Part shown: positions 25,213 through 36,665 of the stretch, piece by piece
Layout of the letters: each line of letters starts with the position of its first letter
How positions within the stretch are numbered: the stretch's first letter is position 1
Origin: Trogon surrucura
Taxonomy: Eukaryota; Chordata; Aves; Trogoniformes; Trogonidae
Length of the DNA: 64,000 nt
Assembly: GCA_020746105.1 (NCBI GenBank)
Contig: CM036622.1
Span: 15,791,987-15,855,986, forward strand
Direction: 5' to 3'
Program-made: the position numbers and the translations under genes
The notes under the pieces: model-generated
The model's input: the letters and a program-made list of their open reading frames with translations, nothing else
Told to the model about the DNA's origin: nothing
The model's database searches: none

Positions 25213-25794
25213 TGTCCTGGTTTGAAAGCACCAGGACAAAAGTTCTCTGGAGCTGCTGGCACAGGTGGCAGTAGTGATGGGGAATGAGGGGCAGCTGTGC
25301 CTGTGGCCAGGAGAGGATGGATCTGGTGACCCAGATGGACCAATCACAGCATTCCTTTCCATGTTCTCACTATATAAAGGCCACTAAGAAGAGCTCTGGG
25401 GCTTTTGGTGCTGTTGTGCTGGGTAAGTTCCTATCAGCTTTTTGTCATCACTCCATGTGCTGCTGGTGTTCCCACCTCTTGTTTTCACACTGCATAGGAG
25501 CACCGTTTGTTGGGACAGGTTGTCTTGCCCAGTCTCCCCAGGTGGGAGCAGCACAAGTCCTGTTTTTGGTTTTTTTTAGCTATCATTGGGACTCTGGGCT
25601 TGGTGCTCCCATCTGCTGCCGAGTCCAGTCTGGGACTTTTCTGCTTGGGATGTAGTTTCCATCTGGAATGCACAGACTCTATGTTAACATATTCTCTTGT
25701 ATCTTTAAATTTATTTGCATGTTTGTGTAATATCTGTATGTAGTTTAACATGTATATTGTTTTTTATTTACCCTGGTGTTCTCAAACCAGGACA
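25213..25794 (+). mobile_element. Aberrant LTR, copy C, ending in an inverted copy of its own 5' end
   Basis: The left part (25213-25770) follows copies A and B from TGTCCTGGTTTGA through U3, the CCAAT and TATA boxes and on to tagtttaaca. The usual final ~170 bases are missing. In their place 25771-25794 reads as the reverse complement of the LTR start, with 3 mismatches in 24, so the element begins TGTCCTGG and ends CCAGGACA. Outside lie CCCCC (25208-25212) and CCCCA (25795-25799), which may be a target duplication, although C-runs are weak evidence. Possible origins are a foldback during reverse transcription, or deletion between two tail-to-tail LTRs. Confidence 0.75.
25340..25379 (+). promoter_or_regulatory. 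LTR copy C promoter: CCAAT (25340-25344) and TATATAAAG (25371-25379)
   Basis: The boxes are in the family position, with a slightly different TATA form. Confidence 0.55.
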
Positions 25795-27432
25795 CCCCAT
25801 TACAGTGGGTGACAGGTGCAGTTCCAGTTGTATCCAGAAGTGTGGATGCCAGTCCACTCTGATGCCAGTACACTAACCACTCTCTTGGGACAGTTTGCTA
25901 AATATTTCTTACCATGAAACAAGAAAATTGCCTGAAGCAGGAAGATGGACATCAACACTTTGTAAATATAAGCCTATGCAAATATTAAGGCAGTGAAAAA
26001 AGAGAATATCCAAGGCACCACATGAAGATCTGGGCTTTCTTAGAGTTGATGGAGGCCAGAAACTGAAGTTGAAGAATTAAGAAGCAGCCTTTTGTTTCAC
26101 CTGAAAGACATGATGCTCCTTGCTCTTTTCCTTGTTATGACTTTGCTGAAGTTGATGCTATGTTGTAATAGCCAGAGCACAAGGGCGAGTCAGAATCCAC
26201 TTTGCTCAACACAAAAGCAGTGAGCAGAGAGGAGGATGTTTGGGCAAACCAAAGTGAGGTAACAGAAGTCCAGAAAATGAAGAGCAGGTCTAGCATGGAG
26301 GGAGTCAAGTTTCTTTCTGACATTGTTGGCTCAGGACAGAAAGGACTTCAAACAGATGGGAGCTTTTATTCGCTTGCTTTCCTTTTGGGATGAACTGTAG
26401 ATGAGCAAATCACTCTTTCACCAGCTCTTCTGCTGCTGGTGTTGATGGCTTTTTTTTATTTTGGGGATGCTGGGTTTTGTTTTTCTTTCTTTTTTTTTCA
26501 TTTTTGCATTTGTGCCCAACCAGCCAACCACTAAAACTCCAGCACAGCATGTTCGGAAGTGGTTTGAATATGCCAAAGATCAAAGGGAGATGTTGCCCAG
26601 TGTTTGATGTACACTCGTTTTTAATTCAAGGTTAAAGAAACAGCAAAAGCAAGGATGTACAGAATGGCCCCTATTGAGAATGCATCTGGGAGGTGAAGGG
26701 AGAGACATTCCTCCCTAGAACCCCATAAAACTATGCACATATGCTTCTCCCTATTGTTAATCCCTTTGCTGATGGGATATGGAGGAGATTTTATACAGTG
26801 GTGCAAAATGGAAATCTATTGCAGGAGTAAAGAGTGCTGCAATCCCAGAGGGACTCTTATGTTCAAAACAAAATACAACAATGGAGTTAATTAGCATTGC
26901 ATGGTTCACAAAATCCCCTCGAGGGGATCTTTCTCTGTTCTAAATCATCACTTGTATGTGAGATGGAAAAGCTCCCACTGAGCAGACCCCTTCCACAAAC
27001 TTTTAATAGATATTACCACGGTTTTTCATCATTTGCCATTGGCTTTGAGAAAGGTAACAGCTGAGCCAGGGCTATTCAGCTGCATTAACCAGCTGCATGT
27101 TAATACTGAAATACTCTCCTGCTCCTCCCTTCTGCCTGCAAACCTACTCCTCCCCTCAATAAATTAACCCTTTCCTGCCATCCTCTTCATGGCTACCGTG
27201 ACTCAGATACACAGGCAAAGTGTTTAGGTAGACAACTAAGCAAGGGAGGATCTCACTATGATTGTCTGAACTTTGCTTGTGTGCATTTTAAGGTAACCAG
27301 ATCTCTGACCTAGTGTCTCTGCACCCATTTGAACAGATAGTCCCTGCTCCAAAAGACTCACCACTTCCCAGCCCCAGGGAAGAGAACAAAAGACCCAGAG
27401 GAAGGACCATGCCCCAGGAACCCTGCAGCAAT
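25795..27432. other. Non-coding stretch between LTR C and a CR1
   Basis: Contains a T-rich tract at 26450-26510 and a 16-base perfect palindrome at 26913-26928. No gene is recognised. Confidence 0.5.
26913..26928. other. Perfect 16-base palindrome ATCCCCTCGAGGGGAT
   Basis: Fully self-complementary with no spacer, including a CTCGAG centre. It could be a dimeric protein site or chance; no second copy was noticed. Confidence 0.6.
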
Positions 27433-27764
27433 CATTAATGTTTACAAATATATCAAGGGTGAGTGTCACGAGGATGGAGCCAGGCTCTTCTCGGTGACAA
27501 CCAATGATAGGACAAGGGGTAATGGGCTGAAACTGGAACAGAAGAGGTTCCGCTTAAACTCGAGAAGAAACTTCTTCTCAGTGAGGGTGACGGAACACTG
27601 GAACAGGCTGCCCAGAGAGGCTGTGGAGTCTCCTTCTCTGGAGACATTCAAGACCTGCCTGGACACGTTCCTATGTAGCATTATCTAGGCGTTCCTGCTC
27701 TGGCAGGGGGATTGGACTTGATGATCTTTCGAGGTCCCTTCCAATCCCTAACATTCTATGAATC
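27433..27764 (+). mobile_element. CR1 LINE 3' end fragment
   Basis: It runs in the sense direction through typical CR1 text: gatggagccaggctcttctc, gataggacaaggggtaatgg, ctggaacaggctgcccagag and ggaggtcccttccaa-like wording. It ends at the short terminal repeat cattctatgaatc. It covers the last part of the ORF2 region and the 3' UTR, about 330 bases. The open frames here on both strands are products of CR1 and not host genes. Confidence 0.9.
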
Positions 27765-30700
27765 AAACCCATGCCTCCCAATTCCCACGCCTGCTGTTAC
27801 TCTCGGAGCCTGCCGGCACAAGACTCCCAGCAAGCCCAGCTGTACTCTCACTGGAATGCCCTGCACCCACACAGCGCAGTTTGCAGTGGGTATTAGCACT
27901 GGAGACAGTCTGTGCTTTCTGCTCACTAACAGTGCACAGTGAGTGAGGATTAACGCTTCTCTGCTGGTTTGATTGGCCTCCAGTTGCCCTCCCACTCTGC
28001 TTTGTGTCATGCCAGAATGGGTAAGTACCTGCACGTCCTCCACCCACCTGCAATCACGTGGGCCAGATGGCCCAGTCTGTGTTTCAGTGCAGGCGTGCAC
28101 TCAAGTGCAGTTCACTCGCAACTGCAGACTGTGGGAATTGGTGGCAAAGCTCCTCTGTGGACATGACTGCACTGCCTGCTGCACCACCCTGCCACTGATC
28201 CTGCATCTCCTTGTCTCCTGGGGAGAGCCAGGAAGCCCTGAAGAAATACTGCAATATGGCAATCACTGGAAAACCACAGCTAACCAATTGTTGGAGCAGG
28301 AACATGTCAGGACACCTTGTAGCTCTCAATCAAGGGCTTGGAGCTGAAGTGCTTCATAAGGAAAAGAGTCAGACTCTGGCAGGGTTTGTGCTACCTACCA
28401 AATTTTGATGAGTGAGAGGAGGTTTTGTCATGGGTCATTCCAACTAAACTATGTTTTAGTATGATTGCCTCAGGTTGGTCAAGATTGCTGAATACTTTGG
28501 GACCGGTGGGGCATCTGGTAAGGAAGACCTAACTATAGAACTCTAGTATGCCTGGGGAAAGATAGTAGGTAAGACCCTTTGTTTTTCCATTTCAACGTTG
28601 TATGTGTTTACTGCTTTCTAGCTTAGTTGAATATATTACCCTTCTTCCCTCACCTGACTGGGGTCCCAGGGAGCTGCCACAGTGGCTGGGCCCCAAGAGA
28701 GTATCTACTTGTAAGCAAGGATCCCTCTGTAACACAGGAGGGAAAGAGGCACAGATAGGACAGGCTGGATGTGAACACGGACACACCAGCTGCCAGTCCA
28801 GGGCAAGGGACCTCAGTAGAAAGTACCCGTCCTTCTTTATATTTATTAGCATTTTAATTTAAATGGTGGCAAGGCCAGTGTGAAAAGGATGGGGAAGGGT
28901 GGTGATCAATTCATATAAGCCATAGCTTAACACAAACCATTTTCCTCCAGCTGTGGCTAAACTACCAGCCCCTGCTCCTCCTCCTTCCTGACTCTGCCCT
29001 GGCACACCGCAGTGGCACACCACTGGCTTCCCCTTTCACACGCCAAAAGTGAGCAACCAACCCAGGGTGAGAGGAAATGGTTAAACACATCACTGCCTTG
29101 GGAGCCTTATATTGGCTTCCCACCACCTTGCCACCACTGCTCTCACCTGCTTTTCACACCTTCCTTCCTTTGTGCCCATTCTGCTGCTCTCACACTGCTC
29201 TAACCTGTGCATTTTGGCCAACCACCTCCTTACTGTCCTTGGCACACCAGCTTGAAAAGTATCACCGTCCAAGGGTGACAGAGTCATTGAATGCTGGGTG
29301 CTGTTTAGATTTGTTACTCTCCTGCTTGGGCTGATAGACTGATGAGATAACGTTTCATGACTTTGTGGATGTACTCATAGATCTGTATATCACGTCCTCG
29401 AGCATTTTATCATGGCACGTGAAGAGATGTTTCACAGTACTCTATCTAGGCACTGCTCTTGGCCCAGAGCCTAGGCGTTTGAACAGTAAACTCATGTGAA
29501 CATGCACAGAGATAGAGGCTAGAAACACAGCATATAATTAACCACTAAAATTCCTCACAATCATTGCAAAATGCCAACAGACTGTTCATCTCTGCAGAGA
29601 ACATAAAGCAGAATTGAAGCACAAGCAGGTCTCTGTTCTTGCTCTAGCAGCCTTACTCTCAGATGCTGGGGACAGAGGCAGTTTCCTCGATCTTTCTGTT
29701 TGCCTTTTCTTTCTTACATCATCTTTGGGAATCTGACGTGGAGTAGCTGCTGATGCACAGCCTGCCCGAGTGCAAACCAGCAAAGCCACCTGAAGGTGTC
29801 ATCTGTGCTGTTAAAACTCAGCCTAGTTTCTAGAAGCAATTTGTGGAAGTGTCTTGGATCTTAGAGACCTCACCACACAGAGGAGATTCTATTGTATAGT
29901 AGAGAGTAACTGCAACACGCTGCAGTTATCCTACAACAGCACTGCATGCAGGCTTCCTTGTTCCATGATTTTAATATATTTTCACGTTTAGTTTAATGCA
30001 AATTCAGATTGTCCACCCAGGGAGTTTTTCACATCTACTCTTTCTGATGATTTGGTTTCCCTAGAAGGAAGTCTGGGGAATCCCAGATTGTAGGCAAGCC
30101 TGAAGTGATTACCTCCACTTCTGGATTTGCTTCATTATAGAATAAACCTGGAAGAAACAGCAAAAAGAAATCTGAACATAATGACCTGCAGCAAGAGCTT
30201 CTAGGAATCTGCATAGGGCCAGTTTTGTGAAATGCACTGAGATGCTGAAAGGTTCGGATAGGTGTCTAACCACCTTGAACTGCTTCCAGAGGAAAGTTAA
30301 AGCCCTATTGTTTGAAATTCTTAAAACTCTTGACTGGGAAATTCCCTGTAGAAACTAGACCTGCATTGACTAGTTCTCCATTGGCCTTTCCCATCTTCAG
30401 CTCCTATGATTTATGTGCTCATAAATTCCTTTGTTTTCTGTGCTTACCTGGAAGACTAGCCTGTGGCTGGCATCCAAGAACACCAGAGTGGAGTTGCGTT
30501 AGGCTGCTCCTTCCGGTTTCCCATTGTCTCTGCCCTGCCTGAATTTGGATCCCAGAGCAGATATGGACCAGCTGCAAAGTGTCCTCTTCAAACTGGAAGG
30601 CCACCTTTTCTCATAGGGAGGTTCATACAGTTCGAATCCGACAGGTGATGGTTGAGAAGTAAACGCTCTGCCAGCTGCTAACAGAGTGTCTTCCCCCGCT

Positions 30701-32176
30701 ACACCTTGCTCAAGCTCCTTGGCTTCAATCCTCCTCTATTTTACTTAAAGGTGACTGTATTGGGAGAAACAGAACTAGCCTGGGGCAGAACTGGTCTGAA
30801 TTCAGAACCAGTCCCCTATCAGCACAGGCTTTTTGAAGTATTTACTTCACATCATTCTTCAGGATGAAGTTTTGTTTCAAAATAGCATATAAGGGAATTG
30901 TTTGTTAACACAACTCTGTATCATGTAAGCGTGCCCAAAGCTCTTCTTTGCCATGTATACAGCAGTATATTTGCATATCAGAAGATTTCACATAGCTTCT
31001 CAAGTTACTGTACATGCCTAACTGTTTCCAATTGCCACGGTAGCACTGGGGGAAAAAAAGCCTTTACAAATGCTTCACCAGACAAATCACATTTTTAGCA
31101 GAAGCAGAACAATTCCTTTCTCTTAGAAAGATGTTTTCAATGAGGGCAGAATCAGTGCAGTAGTTAGTTACAATACTGGAGTGTCAGATGTTTATTGAGT
31201 CAGCAAAGGAGATATAAAAAGAACTGGCAGGGCTCTGCAAATCACTTTGATTTTTAGTAGTGACTCTACTACAGTAAACAGTAAATAATGTAAATAGCAA
31301 AGGTGTTCTCATTCACAGGGAAATTAAATGGGAAGTCAAAAATCCTTTTTTTTCCTTGTGATAAGAAATCTTTTGAAACCTTCTGATGCCATTTCTTATT
31401 CTATCAGTATTACATTAACTTGATATGTTGCGGTTAAACAGCCGCACTTAAATACATCAAATGGATTAATGCTGGCACTTTATCAGGTATAGTTTCTGTT
31501 TCCATAAGACATCTCTAGACATATAGAAACTACTTAAAATGAGAAAGGAAGTTTCTCCTCTTCACCGATTTGGAGGACTGTGTGTAACTGGCTGATACTT
31601 CTTGAACATCCCGATTAGTGCCAGGCTGGTCACAGCTATGACAGGGCAGATAAGTGAAGTGGGCTTTGAAAATCTCTCTAAGTGACATGAGCTAACGCAG
31701 CTTCGAAGTGCTCTCAGCTGTGCTGGAAAGCAAGCAGAGGCAGAGGGAAGAAAAGCCTACGGACACACTCAAGCTAGCTGCAGTTTTGCCAGGCATAACT
31801 CAACTGAAGCTGAGATATGAACTCAGTGAGCTGTCTTGCACTGTCTTTGCTTATCTGCTATCGCCGCATGTAAATCCTCGGGCTGAAGGAAAAGGAAGGA
31901 AAGAAGCTGCTCACAAGAGAGTAATTTCATCACTGATAAAGGAAAGCACTGAAAGGAGTGAGTCACTGGGCACTGTTTACAGAGCAGTGAGTAAGTACAG
32001 TGTAGTCACTTGTTACTTATTTTTTTAGTATTAAAAGTAAGAATGAAAGCTCTTCTCTGTCCCAGTCTCCTTGCTGGTTTCTCCCTTGAGCACCCAGCAG
32101 TTCACCTCTGCAGGACCAGCTACCTCGCAGGCAGGCAGGCTCCCCTTCTCTTCCCTTCCTACCACTCAGGGTCTTG

Positions 32177-32236
32177 CATGATTGCTGCCTTAAATATATG
32201 ACTGTGCGTGATTGCCACCTTAAATATACGACTCTG
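32177..32236. repeat. Two-unit 30 bp tandem duplication
   Basis: Units 32177-32206 and 32207-32236 match at 25 of 30 positions. Each holds gattgc, ccttaaatata and gact.tg. It is a small local duplication of unknown role. Confidence 0.7.
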
Positions 32237-32589
32237 CACAAATAACCTTCAGCTCGTGGGCCAGGCCCTGCCTCCCCCTGCTCTCTAGGAACATCACTAA
32301 ATCACTGCCAGCCCTGGCACAAAGCCTGGTTCCGATTGTGTCATATTGGTCTTGTGTCACGAGCCGCTGGGGCCATGGCGAGGTCGGGGACTTTCTGCTG
32401 AAACAGGAAAGGTTTTTTCCAAAAAGGAAAACTTAACCCAAGAAAGGGAGATCCTGCCTTCTCCAGACGGATTTTCAGAGCTCTGGCTCCTTGCACGGGA
32501 CAGTTAGCAATTTCCTCCCCTTTCAGCGGCTGCTGACACATGGCTGGGTGGTTTCCAGCCTCCTCTGTGCACATTGTTCTCCAAGTGTT

Positions 32590-33060
32590 TGTCTTAGCGG
32601 AGTACAGAGCCAGCCGCACCTTGCAATTAATAAATATGTGTCAACACTTGGTGCAAGCCTGATTATTATCATTACCCCAGAATTAGAGGGCTGGCACAGC
32701 CATCGAGACGCCCTTGGGCCTGATCCTGCCAGGTGCTCAGTGCTCTTCATTTCCATTGGCAACAAGGAGAGCGGAGGCCAGGAGGGAATTACAGGATTCA
32801 GCTATCCAAATGGCGATTTTTTATTTAGTCTCAAATTCTAAAAGAGATTATTCCTCGAGAGAGAGAGGAGCAAAGCAAAATTAATAGCTAGGGGCTATCC
32901 TCTCAACTGCTGTAGAATAATGCCGCTCACTTAACAGCAATGGATCACTGCTGATATACATCAGCTGAAAACCTGGTGCTGCGTTGGTAAACATGAAATG
33001 GAGATTATAAAAGGAAATTGTTAACAACGAAATCTCGCCTGAAAGCTGAACACATATGCA
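32590..33060. promoter_or_regulatory. Candidate conserved non-coding element
   Basis: Includes caattaataaatatg, a gattattatcatta block, agcaaaattaatagc and further words of homeodomain and GATA type. There are few poly-runs and no repeat texture. Called only on composition. Confidence 0.2.
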
Positions 33061-35284
33061 GGGATTCCTCTGTTGGCTACAGTGCAGCTGTGCGGGGTTT
33101 GAGTTGAATCTCTAATCCATCTTGACCGTGACAGGTCAGAGAACTCCCCATTTTATTCATGGAGTGATGCTCTCCTGGAGCCAGGGTCACACCAATGTGT
33201 GGAGGAAGAATTTGAATCCTCAGGCCTGATCATGATTTGCACTAACTCCTCTTTTCACTGGAAATGCTATGACACTTACCTAACACCCTGAGCATGATGA
33301 AGAAACCATGGAGGAAGATCTTGAAAGGTGGTTACTTTCCTGAAAAAGCAGCCGGGGCATATTTTTAAGATATCTCCTCTCTAAAAATATCTCTTTGCAG
33401 AATGCATAGAAGTGGCTGGCTCGTCTTCAGGTATCTTTGAAACTTGAGAAATCCTGCCTCCAGCAGGATTTGGTTACATCCTGAAAAGTAGGTGGTTCTT
33501 GTCAAAAGTGCTGCATCAGGAAGGTTGAGGATTGAGTTAGAAGGATAGAAATGAGCAGGTCCTTGACAGAGAGTGGTAGCCTGAAGTGCCATCAGGTGTA
33601 GTGGTACTTCCACAATAGTGCAGGAAAAGGTGCTCACTACCATTTACTCTTTGCCATCTCTGTTGGTCTGAGCATCTTTACATCATTTAGAGTGGGAGGA
33701 GAGCTGGAGTGGGTACTGGTGCACTGACTTGAATGGAGAGAGCAATCTAAGAAACCTGCAAGGATTTTTGAAACAGCTGCCCTGGAGGAGTGCTGCTGCC
33801 AAAGCCCTAGGCCTGGACCTGAATAAAACAGAAATGGCAGCTCCCCCAAGAACTACCATCAGCAGAGCAGTCGTTACCCCAACAGCCTGTACCCCTTTCT
33901 AATCTATGCTGCAGACACTGCTATAATACGAAGGCCCATTGCTGTGAGAAGAACACCAAAACTGGTAAGTCGTGCCCTGTAAAGAGTTAAAGAGAAGCCT
34001 CTTGAGGTGCAGCAGGTAATGCTGGAGGGTCTTACCGTGGTTAGAAGAAGGATCCTCTTACATCATGTAATGCTGCAGTCCTTATCCAAAGGGTTTCTAC
34101 AGTCTGGTCCTGTCTGAGGAGCATGGAGAATTGCTAGAGCTCTCTCCCAGCTGTGGACTTCTTGCCTTCATTCCTGTCTCCAGCTTGTTGGCCATCGCTT
34201 TGGGAAAGTTAATCCATGAGTTTGACTCATCATGGCTAACTATTACTATCATCTTAAATTCTCTGCTCTCTACTGCCTTTCTTGATTATTGTGGAAATCA
34301 ACTCCTTCGTGAAACACTGTTAATCTGTCTCTTCATTTTCCAAGCTCACACACATAATTTAGTATCAGTGGTCCTTCTGTGTAATAGTACCAAGCAACGG
34401 CTTTTTGTAGCTAACCTCACAATGAAAACTGTCATCATGGTCAACGACTATTTGAAGGCAGGGACCCACAGTTCCCCAGCCCTACACCACCATTAAAAAA
34501 GGTTCCTGAGCTCTGTTAGTCAATACAGAGTAATACAGAATAATATAAAATTTCCATTTCTTATATGATCAAAGCCCACATCCTCTGTGAAAGGCACAGA
34601 GGACTATCTCATCTTTTTGTAATGCTTGTTTGCATTTCCACACAGCAACTCAAGCACAAATGGTGTGGGTATGGTTGTGTCAGACCTCCTGAGCAAGGTA
34701 ACAGATAAGTGACTTCCTGGGTGCTGCTGTGCAAGGCTGTGTCCTCGTGTCCAGATGTCATCTGCTTGGGACAGCAGAGCCCTCCCTGAGCCCTGGCACT
34801 GCCACAATTCACAGCATAGCACTGTACAGCCCACATCATCTACAGCTTCTTATGTGCAGACTGCCCACAAGCTACTGGAAATGCAACCTTGTTATTTTCC
34901 CCCTAAAATTTGTTGCCTGAAAGGTCTCTTTTTATGACACTTTCCCAAAAAACACAGCCCAAACCTGTTTATAGTTGAGCTGCTGCAGCACTGATACTGC
35001 TCCTTGCTACTTATGACACCATCTATTCTTTTAAAATTCTGCAGCCCAAAGGCACCCTTTTTTTCCCCTTTTTTAATTTTGTTTTCTGTTCATATGCTAC
35101 CTCACGGAGTTTTATTGTGTAGGAGAGTAGAACTGGTGCACAAGCCCTGTGGTAATGAGAATTGCTGTCCTGGTCTGAGACCCCCGGGATAAAAGCCCTT
35201 TGGAGCTCCTGGAACAAGGGCTAATCAGAGTGGGGGGGTCCGTGCCTATGGGGAGGAGAGGATGGGTCGGGTGACTCAAAAGGA

Positions 35285-35324
35285 CCAATCACAGCATTCC
35301 TTCCCATGGTGCTCAGTACATAAG
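35285..35324 (+). promoter_or_regulatory. LTR copy D promoter, TATA degraded: CCAAT (35285-35289), TACATAAG (35317-35324)
   Basis: The position matches the family promoter, but the TATA box carries two changes. This copy is the least likely of the five to be active. Confidence 0.5.
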
Positions 35325-35710
35325 GGCCTCTAGGAAGAGCCCTGGGGCCATCAGTGCTGCTGTGCCGAGAGGGTTGCTGTTGGCTGTTTGTCATCTCTCC
35401 CTGTGCTGCTGGTATTCCCACCTCTTGTTTTTACACTGCGGAGGAGCACTGTTTATTGGGACAGCTTGTCTTGCCCTGCCTTGCTGAGTGGGAACAGCAC
35501 AGCTATGCCAAGGTTTCCTTTTCTGGTTTTTTTGGACTGTCATTGAGTCTCTGGGCTCAGGTACTCCCATCTGATGCCGAGTCCAGTCTGGGACTTTTCT
35601 GCTCAGGATGTAGTTTGCATCTGGAATACACAGGTTGTGTATTAACATGTTTTCTTGTATCTTTGAATGTATTTGCATGCTTGTATAGTATCTGTATATA
35701 GTTCAATATC

Positions 35711-35886
35711 ATAGAATCATAGAATGGCTTAGGCTGGAAGCGACCTTAGAGATCATTTTAATCCAACTTCCCTGTCATGGGCAGGGACGCCTCTCAACTA
35801 GATCAGGCAACACATGGGGACCGAACGGGAATCGAACCCACAACCTTTGGTGGTTTCAGCACCACATTCAACCGAGTGAGCTAAAC
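35711..35886 (-). mobile_element. tRNA-Ile-like SINE with CR1 tail (TguSINE1-like), nested in LTR copy D
   Basis: Read on the minus strand, the head begins gtttagctcactcgg and carries a pol III A box (TAGCTCACTCG, 35873-35883) and a perfect-looking B box (GGTTCGATTCC, 35828-35838). Between them is an anticodon arm with stem TGGTG/CACCA and a 7-base loop CTGAAAC. Spacing and wording resemble tRNA-Ile. The tail is a CR1 3' end closing on two ATTCTATGAT-type repeats at 35711-35725. This head-plus-CR1-tail structure is the known design of the songbird SINE TguSINE1; the name is from memory. SINEs are rare in birds, so it supports a passerine origin. It must be younger than the LTR it interrupts. 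Confidence 0.85.
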
Positions 35887-36592
35887 TTTGTTGTTATTGT
35901 TAATATTATTTTCTTTTTCATTTCTCTGGTTCAAGGTTTTTTCCAACCTCAAAGTATCTCTCCCTGGTTCCCCTGTTATCCTCCTCTCTGAGGGTGGTTG
36001 GGGAGATCACAGCATCTGTCAGAGTTTAGTGACTGGCCCAGCCTTAAACTTTGATGATATCATTATTTTTTAGAGGGAGCTTTTTCATTCTGTGGTAAGG
36101 CATTAAGAACAACTCACAACCAGAGTTCCTTCATGTCTCCATGCTAAGTTGCTTGAGACTGAAGTTATCTGATTTGTTACTTGTGCCCTTGAATGGAAAA
36201 TGCTCTCCCCAAAACTGTGTTAACACAGCTGAAATTCTCCATGAAGTCTTCTTGCTTTTGGAGCACCTGGTCCTCAGTGACACATCAGGTTCTCTCGGAA
36301 AACTGGAGCAGGAAGGACAATCTTACAGTGAATGCAGAAAACAAGTCTCCTCAAAACACTGCTTGGCTCTCTTTTGATCACTACTACATCGCCTGATGCA
36401 GACATGGTGTTGCTGCCTGGGGAGTGTGGTACCCATCTCTATCTCAGTACTGCTTTCAGGGACTTTTCCTGACCCTTCGCCTTGGTGCCTCGTTTTGGAG
36501 GGCCTGCTCTGCACTGGATGCCAGAGCCACTGGCTTTAAGACTTTGTTTGTGCATTTTGACTAGAGGAGCTCGTTATATGATCTGATTAAAG

Positions 36593-36665
36593 CCTAGATC
36601 CTCAAAGGTATTTAGGCACCTAAATCTGGTTAAGCCTGTTTGACCCCAATGGGGTTAGGTATCCT
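36593..36665. repeat. Possible ancient palindromic DNA-transposon (MITE) relic
   Basis: The wording gatcctcaaaggtatttagg, cacctaaat, then ccccaatggggttaggtatc resembles an old palindromic repeat seen often in turtle, crocodile and bird DNA. There, aggtgcctaa-type arms flank an aatggg centre. Only part of the palindrome is preserved here. The family assignment is from memory. Confidence 0.4.

Larger units (their letters stand above)
27765..35165. other. Non-coding stretch between a CR1 and LTR copy D
   Basis: No gene is supported. The frames at 27756-28347 on both strands and at 31708-32028 (106 codons) have no recognisable features. A two-unit 30 bp tandem repeat lies at 32177-32236, and an AT-rich candidate regulatory block at 32590-33060. 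Confidence 0.5.
35166..36056 (+). mobile_element. Solo LTR, copy D, split by a nested SINE
   Basis: It starts TGTCCTGGTCTGAG and follows the family to gttcaatatc at 35710. A 176-base SINE interrupts it, and the LTR then resumes at 35887 (tttgttgttattg) and runs to cttaaactttgatg. The expected final CA is altered. The TATA box has decayed to TACATAAG while CCAAT (35285-35289) is kept. Flanking words ATTGC and ATATC match at 3 of 5 positions, so the target duplication is unclear. Without the SINE the length is ~715, close to copy E. Confidence 0.85.

Noticed and set aside
27494-27688. 64-codon frame and antisense partners around 27.45-27.69 kb
   Set aside because: They lie entirely within a CR1 3' end; the open frame is a relic of the CR1 ORF2 end and its shadow.
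35828-35883. tRNA gene
   Set aside because: A and B boxes and an anticodon arm are present, but there is no matching acceptor stem and the sequence runs into a CR1 tail. It is the head of a SINE.
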